From: Desulfurococcales archaeon
Lineage (GTDB): Archaea; Thermoproteota; Thermoprotei_A; Sulfolobales; WAQK01
Assembly: GCA_027016915.1 (NCBI GenBank)
Contig: JALURJ010000187.1
Coordinates: 1-11,326 of the forward strand
DNA: 11,326 nt
Reading direction: 5' to 3'
Numbering within the stretch: position 1 is the stretch's first letter; every line of letters starts with the position of its first letter. Shown in pieces: positions 1 through 6,303 of this stretch. The notes beneath the pieces were generated by a model, which saw nothing but the letters and a program-made list of their open reading frames with translations, ran no database searches and was not told the origin of the DNA. Position numbers and translations under genes: made by a program.

Positions 1-1245
1 GCGGAGGAGCTCCTGAAGATCAGGGGTCTCGCCTTCCGCGCCGGGGGCTCCACGGTGTTCACGGGGCATCCCGGTTTTCTGGAGCGCAGGGAGCTTAACT
101 CCTATAGGTCGTCAGCGGATTCGGTGAAGGGCTACCCCAACTACTGGGCCGCTAGGGTCTACGTCGAGGTTGTGAGGGGTTGCAGTAACTTCTACAGACC
201 CACGATAACCCTGGCGGATGGGCGGAGATGCGTCGACTGCGGCCTGTGTAGGGAGGGGCCCTTGGCTGCTAGGCTTTCGTGCCCGGTGAACATACCGGCT
301 GGCTGCGGGTACTGCAGCGTACCAGTCCTCTACGGCCCGGCCAGGAGCAGGGACAGGGACCTTATAGTGGATGAGGTTAGGAGGCTTGTACGGCTGGGTG
401 TCTCGAGGGTTGTGCTGAGCGCTCCCGACATCCTCGACTACGGCAGGGATCTTCTAGTGGAGCCGGAGCCCCTCACGGACCCGAGGAGCCCTCCGGCAAA
501 CCTCGAAGCCCTCGAGGAACTGTTCGAGGCCCTGCGCAGCCGTGTGCCGGAGGTAGAGTCTGGAGAGGTTGTGGTGACGCTGGAGAACATCAAGGCAAAC
601 CTTGTCACCGAGGATGTTGCCAGGCTTCTGGGACGCTACTTCGCGGGGACCCCTGTCCACATAGGTGTGGAGGTGGGGGATCCTGGGATGGTGAAGGCTC
701 TGGGCAGACCTGTGGAGCTCGAGGAGGCTGAGCGTGCAGTGCAGCTTCTAAGGAGGCACGGCTTGCGGCCCTACGTTTACTTTATCCACGGGCTGCCCGG
801 CCAGACCCCGGAGTCCGCTGAGAGGACGGCCCGCTACATTGCGAGGCTGGGGGACCTGGGGGTTGAGAAGGTGACAATATATAGGTTCAAGCCTCTTCCC
901 GGCTCCGCCTTCGAGGGTATGCCTCCCGGAAGGCCTGCAGCCCTCGACGAGGGAAGCAGGATGATAGTTGAGGCGGCTAGGAGGGTTAACATCGAGGCTA
1001 AGAGGCGTATGGTTGGCTTGAGACTTAGAGCGTTGGTGGCTGGGAGGTATAAGGGGAGGGCACTGGCCTACCCGGTGCTTCATGGCCCAGTAGTTCTACT
1101 GGAGGAAGCTGCCCCGGAGAGGCTTAAGGGGATGCTGGTCGAGGTGGAGGTGTCGGGGGTGGTTGACGATAGAATGGTGAGGGGGAGGGTGGTGAGGGTT
1201 CTCGGCCGGGCTAGGAGCGGCCCAGCGTCTCGAGGAAGCGTCTAA
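1..1245 (+). CDS. Radical SAM protein with four-Cys insertion and C-terminal TRAM-like domain (5' end cut by window)
   Basis: The frame is open from base 1, so the gene starts outside the window; the GTG at base 55 is internal. Numbering from the codon at base 1, a strand ending in VEVVRGC (Cys61) resembles the start of a radical SAM CxxxCxxC loop, but the matching GCGYC (Cys102, Cys105) comes about 40 residues later. Between them lie Cys77, Cys80, Cys83 and Cys94, spaced like a ferredoxin-type cluster motif (CxxCxxC then CP). A radical SAM barrel follows, with a conserved-looking HGLPGQT segment near residue 265. The last ~70 residues, rich in beta strand and basic residues, resemble a TRAM RNA-binding domain as in methylthiotransferases. 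Relatives often carry an upstream B12-binding domain, which cannot be seen here. The substrate is unknown; RNA modification is an inference from the TRAM-like tail. The 3' end overlaps the convergent gene by 35 bases. Confidence 0.85.
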   Translation, partial: AEELLKIRGLAFRAGGSTVFTGHPGFLERRELNSYRSSADSVKGYPNYWAARVYVEVVRGCSNFYRPTITLADGRRCVDCGLCREGPLAARLSCPVNIPAGCGYCSVPVLYGPARSRDRDLIVDEVRRLVRLGVSRVVLSAPDILDYGRDLLVEPEPLTDPRSPPANLEALEELFEALRSRVPEVESGEVVVTLENIKANLVTEDVARLLGRYFAGTPVHIGVEVGDPGMVKALGRPVELEEAERAVQLLRRHGLRPYVYFIHGLPGQTPESAERTARYIARLGDLGVEKVTIYRFKPLPGSAFEGMPPGRPAALDEGSRMIVEAARRVNIEAKRRMVGLRLRALVAGRYKGRALAYPVLHGPVVLLEEAAPERLKGMLVEVEVSGVVDDRMVRGRVVRVLGRARSGPASRGSV

Positions 1246-1618
1246 GCTCTTCCCGGTCTCTGAGAAGGACGCTCTTCTCCTCCTCGAGGACCTGGGCCCC
1301 GTTGGAGCCCAGCTGCAGTGCTCTCGAAACAACCTCTATCTCGTCCTGGAGGCCCACCAGGATCATGTACTCCATCAGGGTCTCAGCATCCTCCTGCAGC
1401 GCTCCCTGAAGTCCTGAGAGGCTGGCTGCATGGCTGTTTATCCTGGAGCGCAGGGTTCTTAGACGGTTGAGGGTTCTTAACAGCCTCTCCTGGGCCTCGG
1501 CGTCGCCGGGGTTTCGGCTAACCTTGTCTAGGAGGCGCATCGCCCTCCTGATGAGAACTGCGTGTTTCTTCACGCTTTCCTCAAAAACCCTGTAGGAGTC
1601 TAGGGGGTTGCGGCCCAT
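1211..1618 (-). CDS. Uncharacterised helical (coiled-coil-like) protein, 135 aa
   Basis: I do not recognise this gene. The product is almost entirely predicted helix, charged and leucine-rich, with stretches around residues 10-65, 70-100 and 108-132 that could form a small helical bundle or coiled coil. It has no cysteine, no signal peptide and no membrane segment. The ATG at 1616-1618 lies 6 bases after the stop of the upstream gene. That upstream TGA is part of a GTGAT Shine-Dalgarno-like sequence 5 bases before this start, so the two genes are very probably co-transcribed and translationally linked. The 3' end runs 35 bases into the end of the convergent radical SAM gene. Cytoplasmic location is inferred. 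It may act with the preceding small protein; function unknown. Confidence 0.7.
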   Translation of the reverse strand: MGRNPLDSYRVFEESVKKHAVLIRRAMRLLDKVSRNPGDAEAQERLLRTLNRLRTLRSRINSHAASLSGLQGALQEDAETLMEYMILVGLQDEIEVVSRALQLGSNGAQVLEEEKSVLLRDREELRRFLETLGRS

Positions 1619-1624
1619 GCCCTA

Positions 1625-2038
1625 TCACTCTTGCTCCTCTGCTTCGCCCCGAGCCGGGGGTTTCTCTCTAGCCTTCCTCACTGTTGCTATGCTGTTGTCG
1701 GCTACACCCTTCTCTCTCAGCAGCTCCCCGTTGCAGTAAACCTCGTTGGGCGGCACATCCTCGTCGAGCACAGCCTCAAACACGAACTTGTGCCTTCCCG
1801 CCACAACAACCTCGAGAGCATCAGCTATGCCGAGCGCCTTGGCTGTCTCGGGGTTTATTCTGGCCTTGCCTGGGTCTATGTCCTCGTCGTACCTTATCCT
1901 CATCCTACGCTCAACCAGCTTGACCTCCTTCTTGCGCAGCGCGTCTGCTGGCGGTATCAGGGCTACTAGGGCCTTTATGTCGCGCTTGCCCCCCGGCTTC
2001 TCCTCGCCGGGTGCCTGGGACTGCTCGGGGGCCTCCAT
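1625..2038 (-). CDS. Uncharacterised protein with possible small beta-barrel core, 137 aa
   Basis: I do not recognise a named family. Residues 1-20 and 122-137 are rich in Glu, Pro, Gly and Lys and look disordered. The core at about 36-122 has the pattern ARINPETAKALGI followed by alternating strands (ALEVVVAG, KFVFEAVL). This is reminiscent of swapped-hairpin AbrB or double-psi barrel domains such as the N-domain of Cdc48/VAT, where a residue string like 'P..A..LGI..G..V.V' is typical. There is one cysteine (102) and no membrane segment. The ATG at 2036-2038 follows a GAGGGAT-like sequence and, further up, a TTTATT box. The gene lies 60 bases downstream of glyS on the same strand and 6 bases before the helical gene. 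A nucleic-acid or protein-binding adaptor role is a weak inference from the fold guess. Confidence 0.7.
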   Translation of the reverse strand: MEAPEQSQAPGEEKPGGKRDIKALVALIPPADALRKKEVKLVERRMRIRYDEDIDPGKARINPETAKALGIADALEVVVAGRHKFVFEAVLDEDVPPNEVYCNGELLREKGVADNSIATVRKAREKPPARGEAEEQE

Positions 2039-2042
2039 GCCT

Positions 2043-2082
2043 AATCCCTCACGATATCTTAGGCTTAGGGGGAACTAATAAA
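2043..2082 (-). promoter_or_regulatory. Putative promoter and RBS of the 137-aa gene
   Basis: On the minus strand a TTTATT element (2077-2082) lies about 40 bases before the ATG at 2038. A start about 26 bases downstream would give a leader of roughly 15 bases carrying the purine-rich GAGGGATT (2043-2050). The two-gene unit may therefore be transcribed on its own as well as by read-through from glyS. Confidence 0.4.
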
Positions 2083-2098
2083 TGCCAGCTATGCGGCG

Positions 2099-3841
2099 CT
2101 ACCCCTCGACGGGCTCGCCCAGCTCCTCTATGCTGGCATTCTCCCAGACGAACCTTTTAACGGCCTCCACAACCCTTGATGAGGGTAGCCTGACCTGCCT
2201 CCACGTGTCCCTGTCCCTCAGGGTTACCGTTCCGTCCTCTAGCGTTCGGTGGTCCACCGTTATGGAGACAGGCACGCCTATCTCGTCCGCCCTGGCGTAG
2301 CGTCTCCCAATGGCTCCTGATTCGTCGTAGAACACGTAGAGGCCTGCGTCAACAAGCTTGTCTCTTATCCTCCTGGCCTCCCCCACTATCCCTGCCACGT
2401 TGGATACTAGGGGGAACACTGCAGCCTGGAGTGGGGCTAGGTCGCGCGGCAGGGATAGGACTGTTCTCCCCTCCTTCCTCCTGTAGGCATACTCGAGGGT
2501 CACGTAGACCAGTCTCTCGGCGCCGAAGGAGGGCTCCACAACGTGGGGTATGAACCTTTTCCCGGCAACCTTTTCCTCCACCTCCTCCACGTAGACGTGC
2601 TCCTTGCTAAGCTTCTCACCAGCCACCACGACGTAGCCGTCCTTCTTGAGGGCCTCTTCCACTCTCGCCGGGTCCATGCTTGCGAGTTCCCTCAGGATCT
2701 GGGGGGACTTGGACCTGAACCTCCTGCCTATGGCCTGCTTGTTGGCCACTATCCTCTTCCTCCTAACGATTCTGGGCTCGGGGTAGGGCTTGAACACCGT
2801 GAGGTCCTGCCCGCTGAACTTCATGTGTCTCGACAGGTCATAGTCGCCCCTGTAGGCATGGCCCGAAACCTCTACCCAGCCCCACCGCTCCACTTTTACA
2901 AGCTGGTCGAAGGTCTGGCTGGCGTAGTGAGCCCTCTCCTCAGGCAACTTCTCCTCGAAGAACTGGTTCTCATAGGGCACTCCGAGCTCCTCGACGAACC
3001 TCCTAGCCACCACCATCCAGTAGCCGAGAAGGGGGTGTATCACTACCCCCTGGTCCAGGGCCTCTTGCAGCGTGTATTCGCGGGGCTCCTCCCTCCCCTG
3101 GGCCCGGTCCTCCGCGCTCAGGATTCTGAGCTTCTCCCCTTCGAATCCACGGATCATGCCCCTGTAGTCCTCCTCGGGGTCGAAAAAGAATTCCACCTCC
3201 ATTATGGTGAACTCTCGGAGCCTTATCATGCCCTGCCTCGGCGAGATCTCGTTTCTCGCCACCCTACCGATCTGCCCTATGCCTAGGGGGAGCCTGCCCC
3301 TCATGGACTCGAAAACCCGTTTGAACGAGACGAACATCCCCTGAGCGGCCTCAGGCCTAAGGTAGCCGACGTTCCCCTTGTAGGGGCCTATCTGGGTCCG
3401 GAACAGCAGGTTGAAAACCCTTACAACCCCTAGCTCGCCGCCGCATGCAGGGCAACGCACGTTCTTCTCCCTGATTATCCGGGTCAGCTGCTCGGGTGTG
3501 AGGCCCTCAGTTTTCACGCCCACGGCGTCCTCCACCACGTGGTCCGCTCTGAACATCCTGTGGCAGCTGCGGCACTCCACTATGGGGTCGGTGAAGCTCT
3601 CCACGTGGCCGCTGGCCTCCAGGACCCTGGAGGGCATTATGACGGGGGTCTCTATCTCCACCACCATGTGCTGGTGTTTCTGGATGAACCACCTCCTCCA
3701 CTTCTCCATGATCCTCTGTTTAAGGAGAGCACCGAGGGGTCCTAGGTCGTAGAGGCCGCCCACGCCTCCGTATATTTCATATGAGGGCCAGAAGAAACCC
3801 CTACGCTTCGCGAGTTCCACTATCTCCCTGTACAGGCTCAT
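2099..3841 (-). CDS. glyS: Glycyl-tRNA synthetase (archaeal/eukaryotic type)
   Basis: The product charges tRNA-Gly with glycine using ATP, in the cytoplasm, probably as a homodimer. Its 580 residues match the single-chain class IIa enzyme rather than the bacterial alpha2beta2 form. Visible signatures are a motif 1 region at 54-79 (ending EASGH), LRPEAAQGMF (161-170), motif 2 at 193-219 (with ARNEISPRQG and REFT), and motif 3 EPSFGAER with Arg443. Cys90/Cys93 and Cys130/Cys133 form a CxxC pair set likely to bind zinc in the inserted domain. The C-terminal anticodon-binding domain spans about 461-570, including RYARADEIGVP. The ATG at 3839-3841 is preceded at 8 bases by GGAGG, which fixes the start. 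The gene diverges from the agmatinase-type gene and is followed on the same strand by two small unknown genes. Confidence 0.97.
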   Translation of the reverse strand: MSLYREIVELAKRRGFFWPSYEIYGGVGGLYDLGPLGALLKQRIMEKWRRWFIQKHQHMVVEIETPVIMPSRVLEASGHVESFTDPIVECRSCHRMFRADHVVEDAVGVKTEGLTPEQLTRIIREKNVRCPACGGELGVVRVFNLLFRTQIGPYKGNVGYLRPEAAQGMFVSFKRVFESMRGRLPLGIGQIGRVARNEISPRQGMIRLREFTIMEVEFFFDPEEDYRGMIRGFEGEKLRILSAEDRAQGREEPREYTLQEALDQGVVIHPLLGYWMVVARRFVEELGVPYENQFFEEKLPEERAHYASQTFDQLVKVERWGWVEVSGHAYRGDYDLSRHMKFSGQDLTVFKPYPEPRIVRRKRIVANKQAIGRRFRSKSPQILRELASMDPARVEEALKKDGYVVVAGEKLSKEHVYVEEVEEKVAGKRFIPHVVEPSFGAERLVYVTLEYAYRRKEGRTVLSLPRDLAPLQAAVFPLVSNVAGIVGEARRIRDKLVDAGLYVFYDESGAIGRRYARADEIGVPVSITVDHRTLEDGTVTLRDRDTWRQVRLPSSRVVEAVKRFVWENASIEELGEPVEG

Positions 3842-3849
3842 CTAACCTT

Positions 3850-3854
3850 CCTCC
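3850..3854 (-). promoter_or_regulatory. Shine-Dalgarno site of glyS
   Basis: Read on the minus strand this is GGAGG, 8 bases before the glyS ATG, within a longer purine run. It supports the chosen start. Confidence 0.6.
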
Positions 3855-3877
3855 CCCTGAAACTCGGTAGACCCATC

Positions 3878-3884
3878 TTTAAAA
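3878..3884. promoter_or_regulatory. Shared TATA box (box A) of the divergent glyS and agmatinase genes
   Basis: The sequence TTTAAAA contains the palindrome TTTAAA and is the best TATA-like element in the 76-base gap. It lies 37 bases before the glyS ATG and 34 bases before the + strand ATG at 3918, so initiation 24-28 bases away on either side would serve both genes. The + strand transcript would have a leader of only about 10-14 bases and shows no clear Shine-Dalgarno sequence, which suggests leaderless-type initiation there. Confidence 0.55.
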
Positions 3885-3917
3885 TGCTATCCTACGTCAC
3901 TTTAACGGGACAGATGG

Positions 3918-4823
3918 ATGGAGGAGCTATACCTCAACAAGGCGCCGATGGTTTTCGGCGGCGAGCCTGGCGGGGGAGAGGACCTGGGCTTCAGGGTCAT
4001 AGGGGTGCCCTTCGACTCCACTTCCAGCTACATCCCGGGCGCCCGGTTCGGCCCCTCGGCCATTAGGGAGGCCTCGGCCAGCCTCGAGTTCTACTCTTTT
4101 AGGAGCGAGGTGGACCTGGACAGGTACAGTGTTGAGGATCTGGGGGACGTCGCCGTGGTTCACGGGAATGCGGAGGAGACGGTGAAGAGGGTTAGAACAG
4201 TGGTGGAGGGGGTTGCGGTTAAGGGTCTTAGACCCGTTGTTCTCGGCGGGGAGCATACGGTCAGTATAGGCTCCCTCCAGGCCTTGGGCCAGGCCCACCC
4301 GGACATGGTGGTAGTAGTCCTAGATGCCCACCTGGACCTTAGGGAAGAGTACCTAGGGTACCGGTACAGCCATGCCTCCACGATGAGGAGGATCGGGGAG
4401 AGGCTGGGGTTCACACGCCTCTACTACCTCGGGGTCCGAGCTGCCTCGGGGGAAGAGGTTGCTTATGCTAGGCAGAAGGGGGTCTCCTTCATAACGCCAG
4501 CCCAGCTGAGGAGACTGGGACCCCGCGAGGTCCTCCGCAGGCTTCAGAGGTTCGTCGAGGGGAGGCCGTTCTACATCTCGGTCGACATGGACGTCTTCGA
4601 CCCGGCCTACGCCCCGGGCGTCGGCACGCCGGAGCCCGACGGGCTGGAGCCCTGGCTGGTGCTGGACCTTGTGTCCACTCTTGCAGGCCTTGAGGGCTTC
4701 GTGGGCATGGATGTTGTAGAGACGAACCCTCTGGCCGATGCTGGACGGACAACAGCGACCCTGGCGGCTCGGCTGGTGGTGGAGGCCTTAGCGGGCTATG
4801 CCAAGAACCTTGCGGGGCGGTAG
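3918..4823 (+). CDS. speB: Agmatinase-type ureohydrolase
   Basis: This is a manganese ureohydrolase of the arginase/agmatinase family. The likely reaction is hydrolysis of agmatine to putrescine and urea; in some archaea the relative acts on N1-aminopropylagmatine instead, and the sequence does not decide between them. All six expected metal ligands are visible: His113 (GGEH), Asp136, His138 and Asp140 (DAHLD), and Asp223 and Asp225 (SVDMD). The conserved DPAYAPGVGTPEPDG segment follows at 228-242, and VVETNP at 266-271. The LREEYLGYRYSHAS stretch (141-154) resembles archaeal agmatinases more than bacterial arginases. The length of 301 residues is usual. The ATG at 3918 has no obvious Shine-Dalgarno sequence; an overlapping ATG at 3914 is out of frame. 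The stop lies 2 bases before the next gene, so both are likely one operon. Confidence 0.92.
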   Translation: MEELYLNKAPMVFGGEPGGGEDLGFRVIGVPFDSTSSYIPGARFGPSAIREASASLEFYSFRSEVDLDRYSVEDLGDVAVVHGNAEETVKRVRTVVEGVAVKGLRPVVLGGEHTVSIGSLQALGQAHPDMVVVVLDAHLDLREEYLGYRYSHASTMRRIGERLGFTRLYYLGVRAASGEEVAYARQKGVSFITPAQLRRLGPREVLRRLQRFVEGRPFYISVDMDVFDPAYAPGVGTPEPDGLEPWLVLDLVSTLAGLEGFVGMDVVETNPLADAGRTTATLAARLVVEALAGYAKNLAGR

Positions 4824-4825
4824 CT

Positions 4826-5347
4826 GTGAGGCGCCGTGTCCTGGCTGTTATAGTCGCAGTGGTGGTGGCCGCTTCCACGGCGGGCTACGTCCTCCTGCTA
4901 TACCACGAATATGGGAAGGTGGAGATAGGTAGCATAGTTATAATGGGCATAGAGTTCGGGAGTCCCAGCCCTAAGTCGGGCAGCCTAGGCGCTGTGCGTA
5001 TAAGCTTGTCTATAGAAGTCCTGAACCCGGGCAGAATAGACGTGAGGGTGGATAGGCTGAACTGCACCCTCTACGTTGAGGGGATCATGGTTGGCTCCAA
5101 GACACTTGAAGACTTGTCCGTCCCTGCTGGCGGAAGGGTGCTGGTCAACGTCTCTGTTGACGTGCCGCTGGAAACAGCGTTAACATTGTTGTCGAAGATC
5201 GTCATGAAGCCTGGGCAACCGATAAGCATAGCCGTTAAGGGCACCGCTTATACGAAGCCCAGCATATTTGGCCTAAGGCTACCCGAGATAGCGGTGGGTT
5301 TCGAGAAAAGCGTAGAGTACAGTTTCGCTGGGCAGCCCGCACGGTAG
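4826..5347 (+). CDS. Membrane-anchored LEA14/WHy-domain-like protein
   Basis: Residues 1-4 are basic (RRR) and 5-26 form one hydrophobic segment, so the protein is probably anchored in the membrane with its bulk outside; a cleaved signal is less likely as no clear cleavage site is seen. Residues about 33-160 look like a LEA_2/WHy beta-sandwich: SLSIEVLNPGRIDVRV, then a strand with LYVEG, then LSVPAGGRVLVNVSVDVP. Such domains occur in LEA14-like 'water stress and hypersensitive response' proteins, and archaeal members are common but mostly uncharacterised. The GTG at 4826 follows the agmatinase stop by 2 bases, with GGGGCGG just before as a weak Shine-Dalgarno, so translation may be coupled. 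A structural or envelope stress role is a family-based guess, and any link to polyamines comes from position only. Confidence 0.75.
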   Translation: MRRRVLAVIVAVVVAASTAGYVLLLYHEYGKVEIGSIVIMGIEFGSPSPKSGSLGAVRISLSIEVLNPGRIDVRVDRLNCTLYVEGIMVGSKTLEDLSVPAGGRVLVNVSVDVPLETALTLLSKIVMKPGQPISIAVKGTAYTKPSIFGLRLPEIAVGFEKSVEYSFAGQPAR

Positions 5348-5365
5348 CATGTGGGGACGCTTCAG

Positions 5366-5371
5366 TTTTAA
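5366..5371 (+). promoter_or_regulatory. TATA box of the UbiA prenyltransferase gene
   Basis: TTTTAA is the only AT-rich hexamer in the 55-base gap and stands 31 bases before the ATG at 5403. Expected initiation near 5394 gives a leader of about 9 bases, with GAGG at 5395-5398. Confidence 0.5.
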
Positions 5372-5402
5372 CCCCGTAAGCCACATTATGGGCTGAGGCT
5401 GT

Positions 5403-6254
5403 ATGGGCGGAGCGGTCTCGGGCTACCTGAGGCTCCTCAGGCCGGTCAACTGCGTCATGACGGGGTTCGCCGTACTTGTGGGTGCCGCTATAGCTGGTAG
5501 AAGTCTTTCCGCGCTTGGGGTGGGCGAGGCGCTGGAAGGCTTTGCCGCCGGGTTCTTCATAGCTGGGGCGGCCATGGTGTTCAACGACTACGCGGATAGG
5601 GAGATAGACATGATAAACGCTCCGGGCAGACCCATACCCAGCGGCGCCGTAAACCCGGCTTCGGCCCTCGCCTACGGCGCGTTCCTGGTGGCAGGGGGGC
5701 TGGCGGCCGCAGCTTACACCGGGCTGGGGACGCTGGCAGCAGCAGCTGCGGCCGCAGCGCTCGCCGTTCTCTACGACTTCTGGGGTAAGAGGACGGGGTT
5801 GCCCGGAAACCTTATGGTGAGCTTCAACGTCGCGTTGCCAATACTCTACGGCGCCCTCCTTGTGGGACGCGCGGATCTTACGATAATGGTTTACTGGGCG
5901 ATGATATTCCTTGCCAACACCTCTAGGGAGGTGGTTAAAGGGATAGCGGACGTAGAGGGGGATAGCGTCAGGGGTGTGAGGACCCTAGCTGTGGTGCTGG
6001 GTGAGAGGCGTGCAGCGTTGGTGGCTGTCGCCACGCTCCTTGTAGCCATAGCTCTAAGCCCTGTGCCCGTTTTTTGGGGAGACGCCTCGCAGCTCTACAT
6101 CCCTCTGGTAGCCGCGGCTGATGCCGGGTTCCTCTACTCCTCCGCCAGGCTGCTGGCCAGGCCTGAGAAGCGTGTGGCGCTGAGGGTTAAGAACGAGATG
6201 CTTGTATGGATGTTGCTGGGCCTCATAGCTTTTCTGGCCGGCTCTTTATGGTAA
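5403..6254 (+). CDS. ubiA: UbiA-family prenyltransferase, probable digeranylgeranylglyceryl phosphate (DGGGP) synthase
   Basis: The likely reaction is transfer of a second geranylgeranyl chain to geranylgeranylglyceryl phosphate, the second ether bond of archaeal membrane lipids, in the membrane. The 283-residue product is strongly hydrophobic with about eight or nine likely transmembrane helices. The first aspartate motif is NDYADREID (61-69) and the second lies at 174-187 (SREVVKGIADVEGD, Asp183 and Asp187); both bind the magnesium-diphosphate of the prenyl donor. YDFWGKRTGLPGN (124-136) is also typical of archaeal DGGGP synthases. A run of alanines at 112-119 lies inside a helix and is only a composition feature. 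The ATG at 5403 is the first usable start, since the in-frame ATG at 5388 is followed two codons later by TGA. Other UbiA enzymes use different acceptors, so the exact substrate is inferred from motifs and length. Confidence 0.88.
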   Translation: MGGAVSGYLRLLRPVNCVMTGFAVLVGAAIAGRSLSALGVGEALEGFAAGFFIAGAAMVFNDYADREIDMINAPGRPIPSGAVNPASALAYGAFLVAGGLAAAAYTGLGTLAAAAAAAALAVLYDFWGKRTGLPGNLMVSFNVALPILYGALLVGRADLTIMVYWAMIFLANTSREVVKGIADVEGDSVRGVRTLAVVLGERRAALVAVATLLVAIALSPVPVFWGDASQLYIPLVAAADAGFLYSSARLLARPEKRVALRVKNEMLVWMLLGLIAFLAGSLW

Positions 6255-6262
6255 ACAAAACA

Positions 6263-6269
6263 TTTAATA
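6263..6269 (+). promoter_or_regulatory. TATA box of the GltD-like oxidoreductase gene
   Basis: TTTAATA lies in the most AT-rich part of the short gap after the UbiA gene, 35 bases before the TTG start. Initiation would fall near 6292, giving a leader of about 12 bases. Confidence 0.5.
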
Positions 6270-6303
6270 CTTAACAATAGTTTCAAACCATGGTGCTTCG
6301 GAG

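Noticed and set aside
3141..3156. TTCGAATCC resembling a tRNA T-loop
   Set aside because: It is within glyS coding sequence and no acceptor or anticodon stem can be formed around it.
2543..3286. 247-codon + strand open frame opposite glyS
   Set aside because: It lies wholly inside glyS, whose product is unmistakable; the frame is antisense by-product of GC-rich codons, with no motif.
6069..6074. Run of six T on the + strand as a terminator
   Set aside because: It is inside the UbiA coding sequence, well before the stop codon.
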